A DNA stretch of 64,000 nt from Salinimicrobium nanhaiense (GTDB lineage Bacteria; Bacteroidota; Bacteroidia; Flavobacteriales; Flavobacteriaceae), in assembly GCA_012038135.1 (NCBI GenBank), contig JAAVJQ010000011.1:56713-120712 (forward strand), read 5' to 3'. Of the stretch, positions 51,324-61,759 are shown in pieces (the stretch's first letter is position 1; each line of letters opens with the position of its first letter). The position numbers were made by a program, and so were the translations under genes. Under the pieces are notes generated by a model. That model was given only the letters and a program-made list of their open reading frames with translations, was not told the DNA's origin and searched no databases.

Positions 51324-52262
51324 TTGAAAGAACATAAAGGAGCGCACGCCTTCAGCAGCAATCATCATACAGTAGTGACCATTGGCACTTTTGACGGAGT
51401 TCATATTGGGCATCAAAAGATCATCGAAAGACTGGTCAACACTGCCCGGGCCGGAAACCTTGAATCGGCCATACTTACTTTTTTTCCTCACCCCAGGATG
51501 GTGTTGCAAAAGGATGCCGATATAAAATTGATCAATACTATTGAAGAACGAAAAGGAATACTCGAAAAGAGTGGTATTGATCATTTGATCATTCACCCTT
51601 TCACTCAGCAGTTCTCCAGGCTTTCGGCCAGGGAATTTGTGCGGGATTTTCTTGTGCAGAAATTAAAAGCGAAGAAAATAATTATTGGATATGACCACAG
51701 GTTTGGCCGCAATCGTACAGCAGATATTAACGACCTGAGAGAATTTGGAAAAGAATATGATTTTGAAGTAGAAGAGATCTCGAAACAGGATATCGAAGAT
51801 GTCGCGGTAAGTTCCACCAAAATAAGAAAGGCTTTACTGGAAGGAGAAGTGGAAAAGGCTAACAGGTTTCTTAGCTATCCTTTTGCCCTTGCAGGCAAGG
51901 TGGTAAAAGGCAGGGGCCTGGGAAAAGAGTTCACTTACCCTACAGCGAACATCAATGTGGAAGAAACTTATAAACTGATCCCCAAGAATGGAGTTTACGT
52001 AGCGAGATCTGTTATTGATGCAACACCGGTCTTTGGAATGATGAGCATTGGGACTAATCCTACAGTGGGAGGGACAAAAAAGACCATTGAAACTTACTTT
52101 TTTGGAATTGATAAAGATCTTTACGGGAAGTATCTCTCTGTGCAACTTCTTACCCGAATACGGGACGAGAAAAAATTCGATTCTGTGGAAGGATTAAAGA
52201 TCGCTATGAAGCAGGACGAAGCCTTTAGCAAACAATTTATTAAAGATAATTATGGTGAATAA
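51324..52262 (+). CDS. ribF: Bifunctional riboflavin kinase / FAD synthetase
   Basis: 312 aa from a TTG start (51324), which places the nucleotidyltransferase motif VTIGTFDGVHIGHQ at the usual distance from the N-terminus. The FAD synthetase half contains GYDHRFGRNR and SSTKIRKALLEG. The kinase half contains GKVVKGRGLGKEFTYPTANI and IETYFFGIDKDLYG. It converts riboflavin to FMN and FAD. The start codon of the next gene overlaps its end by 11 bases. Confidence 0.95.
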   Translation: MKEHKGAHAFSSNHHTVVTIGTFDGVHIGHQKIIERLVNTARAGNLESAILTFFPHPRMVLQKDADIKLINTIEERKGILEKSGIDHLIIHPFTQQFSRLSAREFVRDFLVQKLKAKKIIIGYDHRFGRNRTADINDLREFGKEYDFEVEEISKQDIEDVAVSSTKIRKALLEGEVEKANRFLSYPFALAGKVVKGRGLGKEFTYPTANINVEETYKLIPKNGVYVARSVIDATPVFGMMSIGTNPTVGGTKKTIETYFFGIDKDLYGKYLSVQLLTRIRDEKKFDSVEGLKIAMKQDEAFSKQFIKDNYGE

Positions 52263-53577
52263 ATGGCTTTTTACCCGTATAGATAATTCTGCACTAATTG
52301 TTTTCAGGATTATTTTTGGGGCTCTGTTAGCTATTGAAGCCTTTGGGGCCATTTTTACTGGTTGGATCCGCCGGGCATTTATCGAACCCGATTTCACTTT
52401 TACATTTATAGGCTTTGAATTCCTGCAACCCCTTCCGGGGAATGGGATGTTATGGTATTACGGGGTCATGGGTTTGTTCGGCATCTTTGTAATGTTGGGA
52501 TATAAGTACAGGTTTAGTATTTTCATGTACACCCTCATGTGGGCGGCAGTATACCTTATGCAAAAATCCTCCTATAATAACCATTATTACCTGCTCATGC
52601 TGCTGTGTTTCCTGATGTTGCTGTTTCCTGCGCATCGCTATGCATCAATAGATGTGTGGCAAAAACCGCAATTAAGGAAGATAAACATGCCGCGATGGGT
52701 GTGGGTGCTCATCGTAGGGCAAATGTTGATCGTTTATACCTACGCTGCCATTGCCAAAATCTACCCCGACTGGTTCAATTCCACAGTGCCTGCCATGCTC
52801 ATGAAGGCGCGGGAACATTACTGGTTGGTAGGAGATTTTCTTCAGCAAACATGGGTGCATTACAGCATAGCCTGGTTCGGATTCTTTTTCGACCTGTTGA
52901 TCATCCCCTTATTGCTCTGGAAAAGAACACGGATTTACGCATTTTTGGCAGCTATATTTTTCCACCTTTTCAACAGCTTCATTTTTCATATCGGAATTTT
53001 CCCGTACCTCGCTCTGGGTTTAGCTGTGTTCTTCTTTCCCACAAAAAAGATCAACCGACTTTTTCTTCGGAAGAAGCCACATTATGATGCTGCCGAAGTT
53101 GAGGTGCCAAAAAGCCGGAATTTGATCGTAGGTTTTCTCACCACCTGGCTGCTGGTGCAATTCCTGCTACCTTTACGGCATTGGGTGATAAAGGATGACG
53201 TGCTGTGGACAGAAGAGGGGCACAGGTTGAGTTGGCGCATGATGCTGAGGTCAAAATCGGGAATTTTTCAGTATAAGATTGTGGATAAGCAAAAGCCGCA
53301 GGATACCATATTTCTTGACCACAAAAATTATCTTACTGCCAAGCAAATGCGTGCCCTGGGCTCAAAACCCGATATGATTTGGCAGTTCGCCCAGCGTATT
53401 GAAGAAGGTTATCAAAAAAGTGGAAAAGAGGTAGAGATCTATGTTGACAGCAAAGTGAGCGTCAACGGCAGACCTTATGAGCGATTCATTGATCCTAAAG
53501 TTGATCTCGCCGCCGAAGAATGGGATCATTTTAAGCATCACGATTGGATCTTGCCTTCTGTTGTTGAAGACCAATAG
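52252..53577 (+). CDS. HTTM (VKGC-like) integral membrane protein
   Basis: 441 aa. The first 280 residues form about seven helices with the HTTM features FRIIFGALLAIEAFG, KSSYNNHYYLLMLL and YTYAAIAKIYPDWF, similar to the membrane part of vitamin-K-dependent gamma-carboxylases. A C-terminal soluble domain (about 310-441) with VLWTEEGHRLSWRMMLRSK follows. Enzymatic activity in bacteria is not established. It is coupled to ribF by overlap. Confidence 0.85.
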   Translation: MVNKWLFTRIDNSALIVFRIIFGALLAIEAFGAIFTGWIRRAFIEPDFTFTFIGFEFLQPLPGNGMLWYYGVMGLFGIFVMLGYKYRFSIFMYTLMWAAVYLMQKSSYNNHYYLLMLLCFLMLLFPAHRYASIDVWQKPQLRKINMPRWVWVLIVGQMLIVYTYAAIAKIYPDWFNSTVPAMLMKAREHYWLVGDFLQQTWVHYSIAWFGFFFDLLIIPLLLWKRTRIYAFLAAIFFHLFNSFIFHIGIFPYLALGLAVFFFPTKKINRLFLRKKPHYDAAEVEVPKSRNLIVGFLTTWLLVQFLLPLRHWVIKDDVLWTEEGHRLSWRMMLRSKSGIFQYKIVDKQKPQDTIFLDHKNYLTAKQMRALGSKPDMIWQFAQRIEEGYQKSGKEVEIYVDSKVSVNGRPYERFIDPKVDLAAEEWDHFKHHDWILPSVVEDQ

Positions 53578-53608
53578 AGTTCTCTGATTAGCGATCTCTG
53601 TCTTTTTC

Positions 53609-54175
53609 TTATATAATTTTCCTAAGCAGTTCTGAAAGTTCTTTCTGGATCTCCATTCCCTTATTAGAATTGTACCATTGCTGTAGCTCCTCTTTAGTTC
53701 TTTCAAAATCGGCATTTTCTGACCTTAAATGATCGTACAGTTCCTGAGTTTCTTTAGGTCGTGGTCCCCAGGTTCCCATATCCTTTCCCCCGGCATCCTG
53801 AATAATAAGCTTTGGAATAGATAAAGTGCCATTGGTGCGATATTTCTCGATCCTGAAAGGTTCACTGTCACGTAATTCATACGAGATATCTATCATAGGG
53901 TTTTCCCGGCCGGCGAGTTCAAGAAAAGGGGTAATATGTGCCGCGTCCCCGCACCAGGGTTCGGTAATAACGATCCAATGCTGGGGCTTGTAAATCTGTT
54001 GAAGTGTATTTTTAAGCTCCTCTGTTATTTTCCCTGTCTTTAGCCAACGGTTCATGCGAGACCAGTTTAGTTTAGTATAATCCAAATAATCTGGATTATC
54101 ATAAGGTTTTTCCTGCTCTTCTAAAGGAGTAATTTTTATGGTTTCAAAATAGCTGCTGTATTGTTCAAAAGTCAT
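53609..54175 (-). CDS. Thioredoxin-family protein with WCGD motif
   Basis: 188 aa thioredoxin fold without signal peptide. The active site reads ITEPWCGDAAH, with only one cysteine, so it cannot form the usual CxxC disulfide. The cis-proline side is SIPKLIIQD. An N-terminal helical extension (1-70) precedes the fold. It may reduce or bind substrates via a single cysteine. Convergent with the HTTM gene. Confidence 0.82.
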   Translation of the reverse strand: MTFEQYSSYFETIKITPLEEQEKPYDNPDYLDYTKLNWSRMNRWLKTGKITEELKNTLQQIYKPQHWIVITEPWCGDAAHITPFLELAGRENPMIDISYELRDSEPFRIEKYRTNGTLSIPKLIIQDAGGKDMGTWGPRPKETQELYDHLRSENADFERTKEELQQWYNSNKGMEIQKELSELLRKII

Positions 54176-54381
54176 GGCTTATAAGGGGTATAGTAGAGGT
54201 TTTTGAAGTGTAAATAATTCTTATCTGTCGGGGCTAAAAGTTACTTAAAAAATGTGATTTTTCGGCCGTATTATTAAACGATAAAAGATCTGGGAAAGCA
54301 AAAAAGCAAAATACCCCCGGGAAAAAATTAAGATGAAAAATTGGCTGAACAAATTTTTGATCTCTCAAAGGCTAAGCTCTG

Positions 54382-54408
54382 TTGTTTACAGGGCTTTTGT
54401 TACTTTTG
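54382..54408 (+). promoter_or_regulatory. serS promoter
   Basis: TTG (54382-54384) and TACTTTTG (54401-54408) are separated by 16 bases; the ATG is at 54457. Confidence 0.5.
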
Positions 54409-54456
54409 TTCTTTTAGCGGAAAAATTACGCTTGCACCAAACCAAATAATTGATCA

Positions 54457-55728
54457 ATGTTACAGGTAGCCAATATTAGAGAAAATAAAGAGGCATATAT
54501 AAATGCCCTTAAAAAAAGGAATTTTGATGCTGAAGCAGTTTTTTCTGAAGTTCTGAATCTCGATGAAACCCGTCGGTCCACACAGACTGAACTGGATGAA
54601 AAATTAGCCGAATCTAATCATCTTTCCAAAGAGATAGGACTTTTATTTAAGACCGGCGAACACCTGAAGGCGAATCAGCTGAAGCAGCAAACATCAGATC
54701 TTAAAGAAACTACCAAAGAGCTTTCTGAAAAGCTTGCGGCTACAACCATGGAACTCAATCGTGTTCTTTACACGATCCCGAATATTCCGAATGACTTGGT
54801 ACCTGCAGGAGCTTCCGAAGAAGATAACGTGGAGGTCTATAAGGAAGGGGAAGTGCCGCAATTGGCTGCAGATGCGCTACCGCACTGGGAACTGGCAAAG
54901 AAATATGACATCATAGATTTTGAGCTGGGAAATAAAATTACCGGCGCCGGATTTCCGGTTTATAAAGGCAAGGGTGCCCGACTGCAAAGGGCTTTGATCT
55001 CTTACTTTTTGGATAAGAACGTAGCTGCCGGTTACACCGAATTCCAGATGCCGCTCATGGTCAATGAGGCTTCAGGTTACGGGACAGGTCAGTTGCCAGA
55101 CAAAGAGGGTCAGATGTATCATGTTACTGAAGATAACCTGTATCTCATCCCAACTGCCGAGGTGCCTATTACCAACATGTTCAGGGATGATATGCTTTCA
55201 GAAAAAGATTTGCCTATTGCCTGCACCGGGTATACACCTTGTTTTAGGAGAGAAGCCGGTTCTTACGGAGCGCATGTCCGCGGACTTAATCGTCTGCACC
55301 AGTTCGATAAGGTGGAGATCGTAAGGATCGAAAAACCTGAAAATTCCTATGCCGCCCTGGATGGAATGGTAGAGCAGGTGAAGGAAATTCTGCGGGAACT
55401 AAAATTGCCTTACCGTATTTTAAGGCTTTGCGGGGGCGATCTTGGATTTACTTCTGCCCTTACCTATGATTTTGAAGTTTTTTCCACGGCCCAGGATCGG
55501 TGGCTGGAGATAAGCTCCTGCTCGAACTTTGAAACTTTCCAGGCGAACAGGCTTAAGCTTCGTTATAAAGATAAAGACGGCAAAAAAGAACTGGTGCACA
55601 CGCTTAACGGTAGCGCGCTGGCACTTCCCCGTGTGCTTGCAGGAATTCTTGAAAATTACCAGATGCCCAACGGGATCAAAGTTCCCGATGTGCTGGTGCC
55701 TTATACAGGCTTTGATATGATTGATTAA
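54457..55728 (+). CDS. serS: Seryl-tRNA synthetase
   Basis: 423 aa. The N-terminal coiled-coil arm (about 30-105) contacts tRNA-Ser. The class II core has motif 2 CFRREAGSYGAHVRGLNRLH and motif 3 LNGSALALPRVLAGILENYQ. It charges tRNA-Ser. A strong terminator follows at 55751. Confidence 0.97.
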   Translation: MLQVANIRENKEAYINALKKRNFDAEAVFSEVLNLDETRRSTQTELDEKLAESNHLSKEIGLLFKTGEHLKANQLKQQTSDLKETTKELSEKLAATTMELNRVLYTIPNIPNDLVPAGASEEDNVEVYKEGEVPQLAADALPHWELAKKYDIIDFELGNKITGAGFPVYKGKGARLQRALISYFLDKNVAAGYTEFQMPLMVNEASGYGTGQLPDKEGQMYHVTEDNLYLIPTAEVPITNMFRDDMLSEKDLPIACTGYTPCFRREAGSYGAHVRGLNRLHQFDKVEIVRIEKPENSYAALDGMVEQVKEILRELKLPYRILRLCGGDLGFTSALTYDFEVFSTAQDRWLEISSCSNFETFQANRLKLRYKDKDGKKELVHTLNGSALALPRVLAGILENYQMPNGIKVPDVLVPYTGFDMID

Positions 55729-55750
55729 TATATAGAACTTCAATATTTCC

Positions 55751-55788
55751 AAACCTCACAGGTTTTCAAAATCTGTGAGGTTTTCTTT
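55751..55788 (+). terminator. Rho-independent terminator of serS
   Basis: Stem aaacctcacag (55751-55761) / ctgtgaggttt (55773-55783), then a T-rich tail. The stem also works for minus-strand readthrough. Confidence 0.85.
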
Positions 55789-55861
55789 TACATAAGAATA
55801 AAACCCTCTCTTTCAGATCCTAAAAAAGGCATTTTACTATCTTTATAAAAATATTTTCAGG

Positions 55862-57646
55862 ATGCGGCTTCTCTACTTCCTTCTCATCTTTTTTGTCTTA
55901 GGCTTTTCAGGCTATTCACAGAGTGAACAGCTGGCGAAGAACTATTTCGACAGGGGAGAATTTAAAAAGGCGGAAAACATCTATGAAAAACTATTTGACA
56001 GGGAACCTAACAATTCAAATTATTTCTATGGTTTGATCGCCACCTACCAGCAACTGGAAAAATATCCTGAAGCCGAAAAACTCTTGCAGGATCGCATCAA
56101 TAATACGGCAAATGCGCCGCATTACCTGGTAGAGCTGGGACATAACTACGAGTTGCAGCAAAGAAATGAGCAGGCAGAGCAGTTTTACAAGGAAGCATTA
56201 CGTGCGATAGAATCCCGTCCCAATTTCGCTTTTTCAATTGCCAGGACCTTCGAGAAATACAGCAAGCTTGATCATGCGGTTTCTGCTTATGAGCTGGGCA
56301 TGAAAATGAATTCTGATGCCGAATATAATATTCAGCTTGCGCGGCTTTACGGGGAGCAGGGGCAGATCGAAAAGATGTTCAGCAACTATATAGACGTTTT
56401 GGGGAGTAACCCAAATCTGTTACCTGGAGTGAGCCGCATCTACGGACAATTCATCACAGATGATCCTGCCAACGAGGCCAATGTCATTTTTAGGCGTCTC
56501 CTGCTAAAAAGACTTCAGGAAGACCAGAATATTCTCTATAACGAAATGCTGAGCTGGCTTTTTGTACAGCAAAAGGAATTTCAGAAGGCATTTCAGCAGG
56601 AAAAAGCGATCTACAGGAGAGGTCAGCAGGGATTGGGATCGATCTTACGCCTTACGGTAATGGCAAGGGAAGAAGGGCAGTCCGAGACTGCACTTGAACT
56701 CCTGGATTTTGTTATTGCCGAAACTGCTTCAGAAGAATTGAAGCTGCAGGCGCATCAGCTAAGGCTGAATGTGCTGCAGGAAATACTTCCGAAGGAAAAA
56801 TATTCAGAAATAGAGACCGCCTATAATACCCTTTTTGAAACCTACGGCAGTGGCTCCAATACTTTATCCCTCTACATTGACTATTCAAATTTTCTCGCTT
56901 TTAAACAGGGAAAAATAGCAGAGGCAGAAGCTGTTCTCAAGCAATTTCTTGAAAGGGACCTAAAGAAACTCGAGGAAGCAGCTTTAAAAATGGCATTGGC
57001 AGACATCCTTGTACTCGATGAAAAATTCAATCAGGCTTTGATCTATTATTCCCAGGTGCAAAATCTTGTGGAGAATGATGTGATCGCACAAATGGCGAGA
57101 TTTAAAGTGGCCAAGACCAGCTATTACAAAGGGGATTTTGAGTGGGCGAACATTCAGCTGGATGTGCTAAAATCTGCCACTTCTCAGCTCATTGCAAACG
57201 ATGCCATGGAATTGAGCCTCTTGATTAGCGAAAATTCCCTTGAAGATTCCACACAAACGGCCTTAAAAAAATATGCCAGGGCCGATCTTTTGTCATTTCA
57301 GGAAAAGAATGGCAATGCAATAAAGGTTCTGGATACCGTGCTTACTCAACATAAAGGAGAAAAAATTGAGGATGATGCCCTGCTAAAGCAGGCGCGCCTT
57401 TACGAGGAAATGGGAGAATTCGAAAAAGCTGAAGATAATTATCTCGCAATTGTTGAACATTACAAAAACGGGGTTTTAGGAGATAATGCTCACTTCTATC
57501 TTGCCGAATTATATGCCGATAAGCTGGAAAAGCCCGAAAAGGCGCAGGAGTTTTATGAAAAAATTATCTTTAATTACGCCGATAGTATTTACTTTGTCGA
57601 TGCCCGGAAAAAGTTTAGGCGGCTTCGGGGCGATGAGATCGAATAA
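55862..57646 (+). CDS. Exported TPR-repeat protein
   Basis: 594 aa with a signal peptide (MRLLYFLLIFFVLGFSGYS) and TPR helix pairs along most of the length, such as YFDRGEFKKAENIYEKLFDR near the start and YEEMGEFEKAEDNYLAIVEH near the end. TPR arrays mediate protein-protein contacts; the periplasmic position suggests an envelope scaffold. No other domain seen. DUF4286 follows 41 bases downstream. Confidence 0.88.
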   Translation: MRLLYFLLIFFVLGFSGYSQSEQLAKNYFDRGEFKKAENIYEKLFDREPNNSNYFYGLIATYQQLEKYPEAEKLLQDRINNTANAPHYLVELGHNYELQQRNEQAEQFYKEALRAIESRPNFAFSIARTFEKYSKLDHAVSAYELGMKMNSDAEYNIQLARLYGEQGQIEKMFSNYIDVLGSNPNLLPGVSRIYGQFITDDPANEANVIFRRLLLKRLQEDQNILYNEMLSWLFVQQKEFQKAFQQEKAIYRRGQQGLGSILRLTVMAREEGQSETALELLDFVIAETASEELKLQAHQLRLNVLQEILPKEKYSEIETAYNTLFETYGSGSNTLSLYIDYSNFLAFKQGKIAEAEAVLKQFLERDLKKLEEAALKMALADILVLDEKFNQALIYYSQVQNLVENDVIAQMARFKVAKTSYYKGDFEWANIQLDVLKSATSQLIANDAMELSLLISENSLEDSTQTALKKYARADLLSFQEKNGNAIKVLDTVLTQHKGEKIEDDALLKQARLYEEMGEFEKAEDNYLAIVEHYKNGVLGDNAHFYLAELYADKLEKPEKAQEFYEKIIFNYADSIYFVDARKKFRRLRGDEIE

Positions 57647-57687
57647 CTACTAATTAAAATTCTCCTTTTTGCTAAGGATCTTTAGCT

Positions 57688-57996
57688 ATGTACATCTATA
57701 ATGTTACAATAAATATTCAGGAAGATGTTCACGATAAATGGGTGGAATGGATGAAAACAGAACATATTCCCGATATGCTTAAGACCGGGAAATTCACCAA
57801 AGCACTTATGACCCGTGTCATGGTAAATGAGGAAATGGGCGGCGTCACCTATTCAGTTCAATATACTACCCAAAGTAAGCAAATGCTGGAGCGGTATTAC
57901 GCTGAAGATGCTAAGGAATTGAGGGGGAAAACTGCCCCTTTTGAAGGGAAATTTGTGGCCTTCAGGAGCGAGCTGGAAGTAATTTCTGAGCAATAA
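57688..57996 (+). CDS. DUF4286 family protein
   Basis: 102 aa, a small ferredoxin-like protein with [20 protein letters not shown] and [16 protein letters not shown], as in DUF4286. Family function unknown. It is 11 bases from the rsmA frame and probably co-transcribed with it. Confidence 0.85.
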   Translation: MYIYNVTINIQEDVHDKWVEWMKTEHIPDMLKTGKFTKALMTRVMVNEEMGGVTYSVQYTTQSKQMLERYYAEDAKELRGKTAPFEGKFVAFRSELEVISEQ

Positions 57997-58007
57997 AACC
58001 ACCTTAC

Positions 58008-58850
58008 ATGAAGAAAAGTTTCAAAAAGAAAGGTGGCAATCACCAAAGATCTGCTATGTCTCAATCTGCGGAAGGAGATGTAAAAGCCAAAAAACATCTT
58101 GGACAACATTTTCTTACAGATGAAAGTGTGGCCGAAAAAATTGCAGAAACCCTTAGCTATAACGGCTATGAAAAGCTCCTGGAAATTGGTCCGGGGATGG
58201 GAGTACTCACTAAATATCTTCTCAAGAAGGACCTGGATATCCACGTGATCGAGATCGATCGGGAGAGTGTGTCTTATTTGCAGGAACATTATCCTGCACT
58301 GCAGGGAAAGATCCATGAAAAGGACTTTTTAAAATATGATGTAAGCGAGATCTTTGGGCAGGAACAGTTCGCGATCATTGGGAATTTCCCATACAATATT
58401 TCAACTCAAATAGTTTTTAAGATGCTTGAGCTTCGGGAGTATATTCCTGAATTTTCGGGCATGTTCCAAAAGGAAGTTGCACAGCGCATCTGCGAAAAAG
58501 AAGGCAATAAGACCTACGGAATCCTTTCGGTCCTGGTGCAGGCTTTCTATGAAGCCGAATACCTTTTTACCGTGCCGCCTTCTGTGTTTAATCCGCCGCC
58601 AAAAGTTGACAGCGGAGTCCTTCGGCTTACCCGCAAAGAAGATCTTTCGCTGCCCTGCGATGAAAAGTTGTTTTTCAGGGTGGTGAAGACTGCTTTTCAG
58701 CAGCGGAGAAAAACTTTGAAAAACAGTTTGAAGATCTTTGACCTGCCCGAAGATATTACAGAAGATAGTATCTTTGGTCTGCGTCCTGAGCAGCTAAGCA
58801 CTGCCAGGTTTATTGAACTCACTCAAAAGATCCAGCCTCATGCAATTTGA
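58008..58850 (+). CDS. rsmA: 16S rRNA dimethyladenosine transferase
   Basis: 280 aa frame. The likely start is the ATG at 58056 ([20 protein letters not shown]), because [11 protein letters not shown] is the conserved N-terminus; the 16 preceding residues are basic and unmatched. SAM motif [12 protein letters not shown] and catalytic GNFPYNIS (Asn110 from the later start) are complete. It dimethylates two adenines at the 3' end of 16S rRNA. mgtE starts inside its last codons. Confidence 0.95.
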   Translation: MKKSFKKKGGNHQRSAMSQSAEGDVKAKKHLGQHFLTDESVAEKIAETLSYNGYEKLLEIGPGMGVLTKYLLKKDLDIHVIEIDRESVSYLQEHYPALQGKIHEKDFLKYDVSEIFGQEQFAIIGNFPYNISTQIVFKMLELREYIPEFSGMFQKEVAQRICEKEGNKTYGILSVLVQAFYEAEYLFTVPPSVFNPPPKVDSGVLRLTRKEDLSLPCDEKLFFRVVKTAFQQRRKTLKNSLKIFDLPEDITEDSIFGLRPEQLSTARFIELTQKIQPHAI

Positions 58851-60192
58851 GATCACCGAAGATTATATCGAGCACATCCAGCTTCTCATAGAGGAGCATC
58901 GTGATGAAGAACTGCTTAAGCTGCTGGATGAGGTGCATCATGCCGATATCGCCGAGATCATCGATGAGCTTACGCTTGATGAGGCGACCTACATCATCAA
59001 ATTGCTCGATAGCACCAAAACTTCTGAAGCTCTTATGGAGCTGGAAGAAGACGTGCGGGAGCGTATTTTAGATAATCTTTCGGCTAAGGAGATCGCCGAA
59101 GAGCTCGAGAACATGGACACCGATGATGCCGCCGATATCATGGCCGAACTTTCTGAAGAACGAAAGCAGGAGGTGATCCAGGAAATCTCTGACGAAGAAC
59201 ACGCCGAGCATATTGTGGAGCTGCTTCGTTATGATGAGAATTCTGCCGGTGGTCTTATGGCGAAGGAACTGGTGAAGGTCAATGAGAACTGGAGCGTAAA
59301 TGGCTCTTTGGCCGAAATGAAAGCCCAGGGCGAAAACGTAACGCGGGTGCATTCCATTTATGTGGTCGATGACAAAGGCAAACTTAAAGGCCGGCTTTCT
59401 CTTAAAGATCTGCTTACCGCGTCCAGTAAGGCTAATATCAGCGATGTATATATAGATAAGGTAGATTATGTAACCGTTCACACCAAAGGGGAAGAAGTTG
59501 CCCGTATCATGCAGAAGTATGACCTGGAAGCGATTCCGGTGGTAGATGAGATGGGACGGCTCGTGGGGCGTGTAACTATTGATGATATTGTGGATTTTAT
59601 ACGGGATGAAGCCGAAAGGGATTACCAGCTCGCTGCCGGTATTTCCGAAGATGTCGAGGCAGATGATTCCATCCTGCGCCTTACCCGTGCGCGATTGCCC
59701 TGGCTTATACTGGCGCTTTTGGGAGGTTTCGTTTCTGTAACTGTATTAGGAACTTTCGATGCTGCCATGCAGGAGCATGCGGCCTTATTTTTCTTCGTGC
59801 CGCTTATTGCGGCAATGGCGGGAAATGTGGGGGTTCAGTCTTCAGCAATTGTGTTACAGGGTTTAGCCAATGATAGCCTGAGCGGATCCCTTTTGAACCG
59901 GCTTATCAAAGAGGTTTTATTAAGCCTCCTGAACGGTGCTGCCCTGGCTTTACTGCTCCTTATTGGCGGAATTTTTCTTCTTGGATTTGACTTTTGGTTT
60001 GGACTTACCGTAGGAATTTCCCTGGTTTCGGTAATTGTGATCGCTTCTTTGATAGGAACCTTTGTGCCTATTATTTTGGATAAATTCGGGATCGATCCCG
60101 CTATGGCTACGGGCCCTTTTATCACCACCAGTAATGACATTTTTGGAATCCTGATCTACTTTTCCATAGCCAAGCTCATCCTCGGCTTTTGA
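58840..60192 (+). CDS. mgtE: Magnesium transporter MgtE
   Basis: 450 aa from the ATG at 58840 ([16 protein letters not shown]); the frame is open to 58813. The order is: N-terminal MgtE superhelical domain ([20 protein letters not shown]), two CBS domains (about 135-260, [19 protein letters not shown] and [20 protein letters not shown]), then five membrane helices with [14 protein letters not shown] and [15 protein letters not shown]. The cytoplasmic domains gate Mg2+ entry. It overlaps rsmA by 11 bases. Confidence 0.95.
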   Translation: MQFEITEDYIEHIQLLIEEHRDEELLKLLDEVHHADIAEIIDELTLDEATYIIKLLDSTKTSEALMELEEDVRERILDNLSAKEIAEELENMDTDDAADIMAELSEERKQEVIQEISDEEHAEHIVELLRYDENSAGGLMAKELVKVNENWSVNGSLAEMKAQGENVTRVHSIYVVDDKGKLKGRLSLKDLLTASSKANISDVYIDKVDYVTVHTKGEEVARIMQKYDLEAIPVVDEMGRLVGRVTIDDIVDFIRDEAERDYQLAAGISEDVEADDSILRLTRARLPWLILALLGGFVSVTVLGTFDAAMQEHAALFFFVPLIAAMAGNVGVQSSAIVLQGLANDSLSGSLLNRLIKEVLLSLLNGAALALLLLIGGIFLLGFDFWFGLTVGISLVSVIVIASLIGTFVPIILDKFGIDPAMATGPFITTSNDIFGILIYFSIAKLILGF

Positions 60193-60239
60193 TCTTCCAA
60201 AACCAATTTTCTAAAGTTGGAATTTGGGATTTGTAATTT

Positions 60240-60330
60240 TATCTGTGGGTGCTGCTGCGCACCGGGCTTTCCGCTATATTTTTTTGCCCTAAAGAGGCAA
60301 AAAAGATGCCGCTGCAATCCCTGCCCCAAC
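60240..60330. repeat. REP-like hairpin element
   Basis: gtgctgctgcgcac is followed by cgggctttccgctata, a hairpin tttttttgcc/ggcaaaaaa (60279-60288/60296-60304) and gatgccgctgcaatccct. Dispersed intergenic palindromes of this wording occur in many flavobacterial genomes. It fills the gap between mgtE and the cupin gene and may also terminate transcription. Confidence 0.6.
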
Positions 60331-60367
60331 TTCTATTTAGTAATTTAGATTCTTCTGAAATAAAGCA

Positions 60368-60751
60368 GTGTCAAAAATGTCATTTATGAAAACAATTGAT
60401 CCAAAGGAAAAATTAACCCGCTTCAGCAAGCATTGGCATCCACATCAAATTGCGGTAGTCAATGATATGCAGGTATTGGTGGCGAAGGTGAAAGATGAAT
60501 TTGTTTGGCATCAGCACGATGAGGAAGATGAACTTTTCCAGGTTTTAAAAGGAACTTTATACCTTCAGTTTGAAGATCGTACAGAAACTGTAAATGAAGG
60601 GGAGATCATTGTTGTGCCAAAAGGCGTAAAACATTGTCCTATGACCAAAGACGGAGAGGAAGTGCACATCATGCTTTTTGAAAAGCTCAGCACCAAACAC
60701 ACCGGTGATGTGCAGGACAGCCTTACCCAATCTGACTATCCAAAAATCTGA
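60368..60751 (+). CDS. Single-domain cupin protein
   Basis: 127 aa with the cupin metal motifs FVWHQHDEEDELFQVLKG and VPKGVKHCPM (His, His, Glu, His ligands). The product may be a small metal-dependent isomerase or binding protein; no specific substrate can be read. It lies 6 bases upstream of the dehydrogenase gene, so the two may work together. Confidence 0.85.
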   Translation: MSKMSFMKTIDPKEKLTRFSKHWHPHQIAVVNDMQVLVAKVKDEFVWHQHDEEDELFQVLKGTLYLQFEDRTETVNEGEIIVVPKGVKHCPMTKDGEEVHIMLFEKLSTKHTGDVQDSLTQSDYPKI

Positions 60752-60757
60752 TCATTC

Positions 60758-61705
60758 ATGACCATTCTTCACGCCGATTCTAATCATCCAACTCTTTTAC
60801 AGCAACTCGAAGCAGCCGGATTCAGGAATGTGGAAGGCTACACCTTAACGCCACAGGAGATCCTGCAGGATCAACACCTTTACGACGGAATCGTTATCAG
60901 GAGCCGCTTCAATATTGACAAAGATTTTCTTGAAGCCGCACCAAATTTGAAATTCATTGCACGGGTAGGTGCGGGGCTGGAAAGTATTGATGTGGATTAT
61001 GCCGAAAAGAAGGGGGTCAAACTTTTCTCTGCTCCCGAAGGTAATCGGAATGCAGTGGGAGAACATGCTGTGGGAATGCTGCTGTCCCTTTTCAATAAAC
61101 TGAATCAGGCAGACAGGCAGGTGAGGGAAGGCCTGTGGTACAGGGAAGCCAACCGCGGTGTTGAACTGGAAGGAAAAACCGTAGGGATCATTGGCTACGG
61201 GAATATGGGTAAATCATTTGCAAAGAAGCTGCAGGGTTTCGATGTAAAGGTGCTCTGTTATGACATTTTAGAAGGGCTGGGAGATGCCAATGCAGAACAG
61301 GTATCGCTGGAGAAATTCCGAAGGGAATGTGATGTGGTAAGCCTGCACACACCCTGGACTCCTGAAACCAACAGGATGGTCGACATGGAATTCATTTCCG
61401 CTTTTGCAAAATCTTTCTGGCTGCTCAACACCGCCCGCGGAAAAAGTGTAGTTACCGAAGATCTTGTTGCAGCCCTGAATTCCGGAAAAATTCTGGGCGC
61501 AGGCCTGGATGTGCTGGAGTATGAAAAAGGCTCTTTTGAAAACCTTTTTGCTGAAGGTGCCGAAATGCCAAAAGCACTCCAGGAACTACTGGTGATGCCA
61601 AATGTGCAGCTGAGTCCGCATGTGGCGGGATGGACCGTGGAATCACACCAAAAGCTGGCAGATACTATAGTACATAAGATCATAGATCACTATAAGGATT
61701 TATGA
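60758..61705 (+). CDS. D-2-hydroxyacid dehydrogenase (SerA-like)
   Basis: 315 aa with the Rossmann motif VGIIGYGNMGKSFA, catalytic Arg in NTARGKSVV, Glu in AGLDVLEYE and His in LSPHVAGWTVES. There is no ACT or other regulatory domain, so it could be a short phosphoglycerate dehydrogenase or another D-2-hydroxyacid dehydrogenase. A palindrome caccccatggggtg (61716-61729) follows the stop. Confidence 0.9.
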   Translation: MTILHADSNHPTLLQQLEAAGFRNVEGYTLTPQEILQDQHLYDGIVIRSRFNIDKDFLEAAPNLKFIARVGAGLESIDVDYAEKKGVKLFSAPEGNRNAVGEHAVGMLLSLFNKLNQADRQVREGLWYREANRGVELEGKTVGIIGYGNMGKSFAKKLQGFDVKVLCYDILEGLGDANAEQVSLEKFRRECDVVSLHTPWTPETNRMVDMEFISAFAKSFWLLNTARGKSVVTEDLVAALNSGKILGAGLDVLEYEKGSFENLFAEGAEMPKALQELLVMPNVQLSPHVAGWTVESHQKLADTIVHKIIDHYKDL

Positions 61706-61759
61706 CTGGTACAGTCACCCCATGGGGTGTCTCCACAGTTCTGCTAAAAAGTATTATAT

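Noticed and set aside
52605..53087. 160-aa frame inside the HTTM gene
   Set aside because: It lies wholly within a well-supported membrane-protein gene in another frame and has the Cys/His-rich composition of a shadow frame.
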